Assembly (NCBI RefSeq): GCF_036345995.1
Contig: NZ_CP107796.1
Coordinates: 7,378,001 to 7,442,000 of the forward strand
Direction of reading: 5' to 3'
Source of the DNA: Streptomyces sp. NBC_00557
Lineage (GTDB): Bacteria > Actinomycetota > Actinomycetes > Streptomycetales > Streptomycetaceae
DNA length: 64,000 nt
The notes under the pieces were generated by a model that was given only the letters and a program-made list of their open reading frames with translations, was not told where the DNA came from and made no database searches. This document shows positions 60,661-64,000 of the stretch, piece by piece. The translations under genes and the position numbers were made by a program. Positions within the stretch are counted from its first letter, which is position 1, and each line of letters begins with the position of its first letter.

Positions 60661-61116
60661 ATGCGTATCTCCGTCTCCTCCGACATGGACGAACCCGTGG
60701 CCCGCCTTCTCCTCGACGAGCTGAGACGGCGCGGCCACGACGTGCGCCCGCACGGGGCGCTGCGGCCCGGGGCCGACGCGCAGTGGGCGGCCTGCTCGGA
60801 GGCGGCCGCCCGGGAGGTGGCGGACGGCACCGCCGACCAGGCGGTGGTGTGCTGCTGGACCGGCACGGGCGCGTCCATCGCGGCCAACAAGGTGCCCGGC
60901 GTGCGCGCCGCGCTGTGCACGGACGCCGCCACCGCGGACGGCGCCCGCCGCTGGAACGACGCCAACGTCCTCGCGCTGAGTCTGCGCCTGACCTCCGAGC
61001 CGCTGCTGAAGGAGATCCTGGACGCCTGGTTCGCCGCCGAACCCAGCGACGACCCCGAGGACCGGCAGAACGTGGCCCGCGTCGGCCGCCTGGACGCCGC
61101 CAGGACGGATGCCTAG
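60661..61116 (+). CDS. RpiB/LacAB family sugar-phosphate isomerase
   Basis: 151 residues. VVCCWTGTGASIAANKVPGVRAAL carries the phosphate-binding loop and active-site region of RpiB-type isomerases. RWNDANVLALSLR matches the family's 'HNDANVLALG' region, with Arg-Trp in place of the usual Arg-His or Glu-His. RpiB interconverts ribose 5-phosphate and ribulose 5-phosphate; a second Streptomyces RpiB-like branch acts on other sugars. It could supply pentose phosphates toward sedoheptulose 7-phosphate, but it lies outside the glycan operon. Confidence 0.83.
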   Translation: MRISVSSDMDEPVARLLLDELRRRGHDVRPHGALRPGADAQWAACSEAAAREVADGTADQAVVCCWTGTGASIAANKVPGVRAALCTDAATADGARRWNDANVLALSLRLTSEPLLKEILDAWFAAEPSDDPEDRQNVARVGRLDAARTDA

Positions 61117-61187
61117 CGGCGCACGGCGTCCGACGGGCGGTGGAGCCTGACCTCGGCGATGCGGCGTACGGGCTCGGGCGTACGGAC

Positions 61188-61556
61188 TCAGTGGGCGCCG
61201 AGTCCGCCGCCGCCGAACGAGCCGCTGGAACCCCGGCTCCAGCGCGGACGGTCCTTCGACGCGCTCGGCCTGGAGTCCATGTTGGTCAGCTCGTACGGGG
61301 TGAGCGGGCGGCCGCCCTCGGGTGTCCGGGGAACCTCCTGGGACTCCCTGTTCTCCCGGAGCTCGCCCACCGGGCCCTCCGGCGGCAGCTTCGGCTGTTC
61401 CTCGGGCCGCGGCCGGGGGGACTCGCGGTACTTGACCCGGGAGGTCAGCCAGAAACCTCCGGCGAGCATCCCGATCAGCCCCAGGCCGATCACGACGAAC
61501 AGCACGAGGACTATCAGGCCGCTCGTCGCGGCCAGCTGCATCGAGGCAGTATCCAT
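61188..61556 (-). CDS. DUF6479-like single-pass membrane protein
   Basis: 122 residues. A membrane helix lies at about 9-33 (SGLIVLVLFVVIGLGLIGML) followed by GGFWLTSRVKYRE, a pattern of small Streptomyces proteins I associate with DUF6479. The rest is a Pro/Arg/Glu-rich cytoplasmic tail ending in a Gly-rich segment (GSFGGGGLG). ATG 61556 is the likely start, although no clear ribosome site precedes it. Function unknown. It is convergent with the RpiB-like gene. Confidence 0.65.
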   Translation of the reverse strand: MDTASMQLAATSGLIVLVLFVVIGLGLIGMLAGGFWLTSRVKYRESPRPRPEEQPKLPPEGPVGELRENRESQEVPRTPEGGRPLTPYELTNMDSRPSASKDRPRWSRGSSGSFGGGGLGAH

Positions 61557-61699
61557 ACGAGAGGAATACCCAGCACAGAACCGGACGAACCGGACAGCTT
61601 CGATGATCGGTAGCGGACCGGTGGCGGTGCTGCCCGGGGGATGGGCCCTTCGTCCGCGAGAGCGGGTTTGCGCCCCCGCGCCCCGGCTACCCGCTGGGT

Positions 61700-62071
61700 G
61701 TGACATCGCCGACTTCCCAGCAGCTCTACCGGTTCCTGGAGGACCGCTTCGCCTGTGCCCAGGCGTGCACGGAGTGCGCCCGGGCCTGCGCGGTTCGCGC
61801 GAGCCTGGTCGACCCCGACGGCGCCGAGTCCAACGAGCGGGTGCGCAGGCTGGGCATCATGTGCGCCGAGGTGTGCGACGCCACGTGCCATGTCCTCGGC
61901 GAGGAGAGCCTGAAGGACGAGGGGGAGATCCGGGTCAGGCTGGAGTGGTGCCGCTCGGTCTGCCTGGAGTGCGCCCGCGCCTTCGACTCGCAGCCCGGCG
62001 CCGAGTCGGCCGCGGCGTCCTGCCGCGCCTGCGCCGAAGCGTGCTCGGAGTTCCTGCGCAGTCTCAGCTGA
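61700..62071 (+). CDS. Cysteine-rich four-helix-bundle copper-binding-type protein
   Basis: 123 residues with 13 cysteines in helical C-x3-C and C-x2-C spacings (FACAQACTECARACA, MCAEVCDATC, WCRSVCLECA, CRACAEACSEF). The pattern fits the DUF326/Csp copper-storage four-helix family, in which Cys thiols line the bundle and hold Cu(I). There is no signal peptide, so a cytosolic Csp3-like role is likely. GTG 61700 has no strong ribosome site, but homologous sequence begins at once. Confidence 0.82.
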   Translation: MTSPTSQQLYRFLEDRFACAQACTECARACAVRASLVDPDGAESNERVRRLGIMCAEVCDATCHVLGEESLKDEGEIRVRLEWCRSVCLECARAFDSQPGAESAAASCRACAEACSEFLRSLS

Positions 62072-62112
62072 CCTCCTGGATCGGCTTCAGGACGCGGCGC
62101 TAGCCTGCGGGC

Positions 62113-62955
62113 ATGGGCGACCCCGGGCTGTTCACGCCGAACTCCGTGACCTGGCAGATGCACGGCGACCCCATGATGTGGGTCGCCGGCGTCCGCGCGC
62201 TCTACCTCCAGGCCCTGCATCCGCGCGCGGTGCGCGGAGTCATGCAGAACTCCGACTTCCGCAGCGACGCCTGGGGCCGGCTGATGCGCACCGCGAACTT
62301 CGTCGGCACGACGACGTACGGCACGACCGAGGCCGCCGAGCGGGCCGGTGCCCGGGTGCGCAGGATCCACAGCATGCTGAAGGCGACCGACCCGGACACC
62401 GGTGAGCGCTACGGCGTGGACGAGCCCGAGCTGCTGCTGTGGGTGCACTGCGCGGAGATCGACTCCTATCTGCACGTCCTGCGCCGCTCCGGCTTCCCCC
62501 TCACCGACGCCCAGGCCGACCGGTACATAGCCGAACACCGGGTCAGCGCCCGCCTGGTCGGGCTCGACCCGCGGACCGTCCCCGCGAGCCGGGCGGAACT
62601 CGCCGCGTACTTCGCCGCGGTGCGCCCGCACCTGGCGGCGGGCCCCGAGGCACGCGCGGTGGACGACTTCCTGCTCCGCCCTCCGACGCACCCCCTCCTC
62701 ATCCCGGCGCGCGAGGTGCTGTGGCGGCGCGTGGCGCAGTTGGCGTACGCCGCTCTGCCGCCGTACGCCCACGCGCTGTACGGCAGACCGGCCCCCGCAC
62801 CCGCCGTCGTCACCCGCCGGCTGCGGGGCACCGGCGCCCTGCTGCGGTGCGTTCCCGCACGTGTGCGCTGGCAACTGCCGCCCAAACACATCCTGCGGGC
62901 CATGGCGAGGCTGGGACCGCAGGCGCGTCCGGCACCGTACAAAGTCCGGCCATAG
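62113..62955 (+). CDS. MpaB-like (DUF2236) oxygenase family protein
   Basis: 280 residues. NSVTWQMHGDPMMWVAGVRA, LYLQALHPRAVRGVMQ and FVGTTTYGTTEAAERAGARV are hallmarks of the DUF2236/latex-clearing-protein-related family, whose members bind haem b. LLLWVHCAEIDSYLHV and the PPTHPLLIPAREVLW segment agree. Family members oxidise fatty-acyl or isoprenoid substrates; the substrate here is unknown. ATG 62113 lies 41 bases after the Cys-rich gene. Confidence 0.87.
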   Translation: MGDPGLFTPNSVTWQMHGDPMMWVAGVRALYLQALHPRAVRGVMQNSDFRSDAWGRLMRTANFVGTTTYGTTEAAERAGARVRRIHSMLKATDPDTGERYGVDEPELLLWVHCAEIDSYLHVLRRSGFPLTDAQADRYIAEHRVSARLVGLDPRTVPASRAELAAYFAAVRPHLAAGPEARAVDDFLLRPPTHPLLIPAREVLWRRVAQLAYAALPPYAHALYGRPAPAPAVVTRRLRGTGALLRCVPARVRWQLPPKHILRAMARLGPQARPAPYKVRP

Positions 62956-63075
62956 ACCGCCATACTGGACGAGCAGGGGGGTACGACGCGGACCGGACCG
63001 GCGCGGTGCGGCCGGGCGCGGTGCCGTGCGGCCTCCCGGCGGCGGGGCGGACGGCGACGGGGGCGGCGGATCGCT

Positions 63076-64000
63076 ATGGGGGAGAACAGGCTGGTTCAGG
63101 GCCGGTACCGGCTGCTCGACCTGATCGGGCGCGGCGGTATGGGCGAGGTGTGGCGGGCCCGGGACGAGTCCCTGGGCCGGCGGGTCGCGGTGAAGTGCCT
63201 CAAACCGCTGGGGCCGTACCACGATCCGTCCCTCGCCTCCGTCCTGGGGGAGCGGTTCCGCCGCGAGGCACGGGTCGCCGCCGCCCTGTCGCACCCGGGG
63301 GTGACGGTCGTGCACGACTTCGGCGAGTACGACGGGATCCCGTACCTGGTCATGGAGCTGCTGGAGGGTCGCGACCTGAGCCGGCTGCTGGCGGGCAACA
63401 AGGGGCATCCGCTGCCGGTGGACGACGTGCTCGACATCGCCGGACAGGTCGCCGCCGCCCTCGCCTACACCCACAAGCAGGGCGTCGTCCACCGCGACCT
63501 GAAGCCGGCCAACATCGTGCGCCTGACCGACGGCGCCGTGAAGATCTGCGACTTCGGCATCGCCCGCCTCGGCCACGACATCGGCCTCACCGCCCGGCTG
63601 ACCGGCACCGGCGTCGCCCTCGGCACCCCGCACTACATGTCTCCCGAACAGATCGGCGGCGACGGGGTGGACCAGCGCAGCGACCTGTACTCGCTGGGCT
63701 GCGTGCTGTACGAACTCGCCACCGGCGCCCCGCCGTTCGACCTGGAGGACGCCTGGGCGATCCTCATCGGGCACCGCGACACCCCGCCCCGGCCCCCGCG
63801 TGCACTGCGTCCCGACCTGCCCGGACACCTGGAGGACGTCATCCTCGGCCTCCTCGCCAAACGGCCCGAGGAACGGCCCTGCGACGCCGGGGAGTTGGTC
63901 CGCCGGCTCCGGGACGCTCGTCCAACGGGCCCCTCGGCCACGGCGATCGGGATCCCGGAGAGGCGAGGCGCGGCCCGCCTGCCCTCCTGGACCTGCGGCA
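63076..64000 (+). CDS. Ser/Thr protein kinase, N-terminal part (runs off window)
   Basis: The frame is open to the window end; 308 residues are visible. A Hanks-type kinase domain starts at once: LIGRGGMGEVWRARD (P-loop, residues 16-30), catalytic Lys40 in VAVKCLKP, HRD at 139-141 in VVHRDLKPAN, DFG at 159-161, and LGTPHYMSPEQIGG. All catalytic residues are present. The domain ends near residue 280, so a C-terminal sensor or membrane part lies beyond the window. ATG 63076 has GGGGCGGCGGATCGCT upstream, a weak ribosome site. Confidence 0.92.
   Translation, partial: MGENRLVQGRYRLLDLIGRGGMGEVWRARDESLGRRVAVKCLKPLGPYHDPSLASVLGERFRREARVAAALSHPGVTVVHDFGEYDGIPYLVMELLEGRDLSRLLAGNKGHPLPVDDVLDIAGQVAAALAYTHKQGVVHRDLKPANIVRLTDGAVKICDFGIARLGHDIGLTARLTGTGVALGTPHYMSPEQIGGDGVDQRSDLYSLGCVLYELATGAPPFDLEDAWAILIGHRDTPPRPPRALRPDLPGHLEDVILGLLAKRPEERPCDAGELVRRLRDARPTGPSATAIGIPERRGAARLPSWTCG

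Overview
The window is high-GC actinobacterial chromosome, almost certainly Streptomyces. GC-rich third codon positions are strong throughout, GTG starts are common, and many genes are tightly overlapped. Family content also fits: Rv1733c-type and DUF6479-like membrane proteins, a PAS/GAF/PP2C phosphatase, a STAS-ANTAR-GAF regulator, a GH75 chitosanase, and many Tat or lipoprotein exports. No rRNA, tRNA, CRISPR array or prophage was seen. One intact IS982-type insertion sequence is present. The outermost genes on both sides are cut by the window ends.

Layout. 1-14 kb is mixed metabolism and regulation: a GntR/HutC regulator with a dre-like site, an esterase-type serine hydrolase, a CE7 deacetylase, a MsrP-like molybdenum oxidoreductase overlapping its flavin reductase, an NADPH oxidoreductase/GNAT pair, and a MarR regulator facing an ABC-2-like membrane protein across palindromic operators. 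These are followed by a three-gene operon encoding a repeat-bearing protein of unknown function, a MoxR ATPase and a VWA protein with an HExxH motif. 14-25 kb holds a PrmC-like methyltransferase, a multi-sensor PP2C phosphatase, secreted proteins, a FadH/PadR pair behind a perfect 22-bp palindrome, an FN3 lipoprotein and a GH75 chitosanase. 25-27 kb is dhaKLM.

27.5-41 kb is a sugar-use locus. A YtfQRT/YjfF-type ABC importer (binding protein, ATPase, two permeases), a LacI regulator, aldose 1-epimerase and a GH31 glycosidase with two CBM35-like domains lie on the minus strand. A Tat-exported DUF4965/glutaminase-A-type protein is divergent. The divergent promoter region carries two oppositely oriented ATCGTTGTA elements that may be shared LacI operators.

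43.8-58.3 kb is the most distinctive region: a glycan cluster with the enzymes for a nucleotide-activated heptose (GmhA-, HldE- and GmhB-like), two GT9 heptosyltransferase-like proteins, further GT2 and GT4-like transferases, a NodU/CmcH carbamoyltransferase, a UXS-like SDR and a divergent polysaccharide pyruvyl transferase family protein. Seven consecutive 4-base stop/start overlaps join eight of these genes. This suggests a carbamoylated, heptose-containing glycan or metabolite in a Gram-positive. The HldE-like protein has a ~106-residue Gly/Ser-rich insert inside its kinase domain. Near the end of the cluster a tandem duplication has left a 48-codon remnant ORF that keeps stop/start coupling at both ends.

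58.3-64 kb holds STAS and STAS-ANTAR-GAF regulators, an RpiB-family isomerase, a Cys-rich four-helix copper-binding-type protein, an MpaB-like oxygenase and the start of a Ser/Thr kinase. A recurring theme is minisatellite-like expansion: 30 bp x 10 inside a gene, 18 bp x 5 at a convergent gene end, ~15 bp x 5 at a gene start, and the 74-bp duplication in the glycan cluster.
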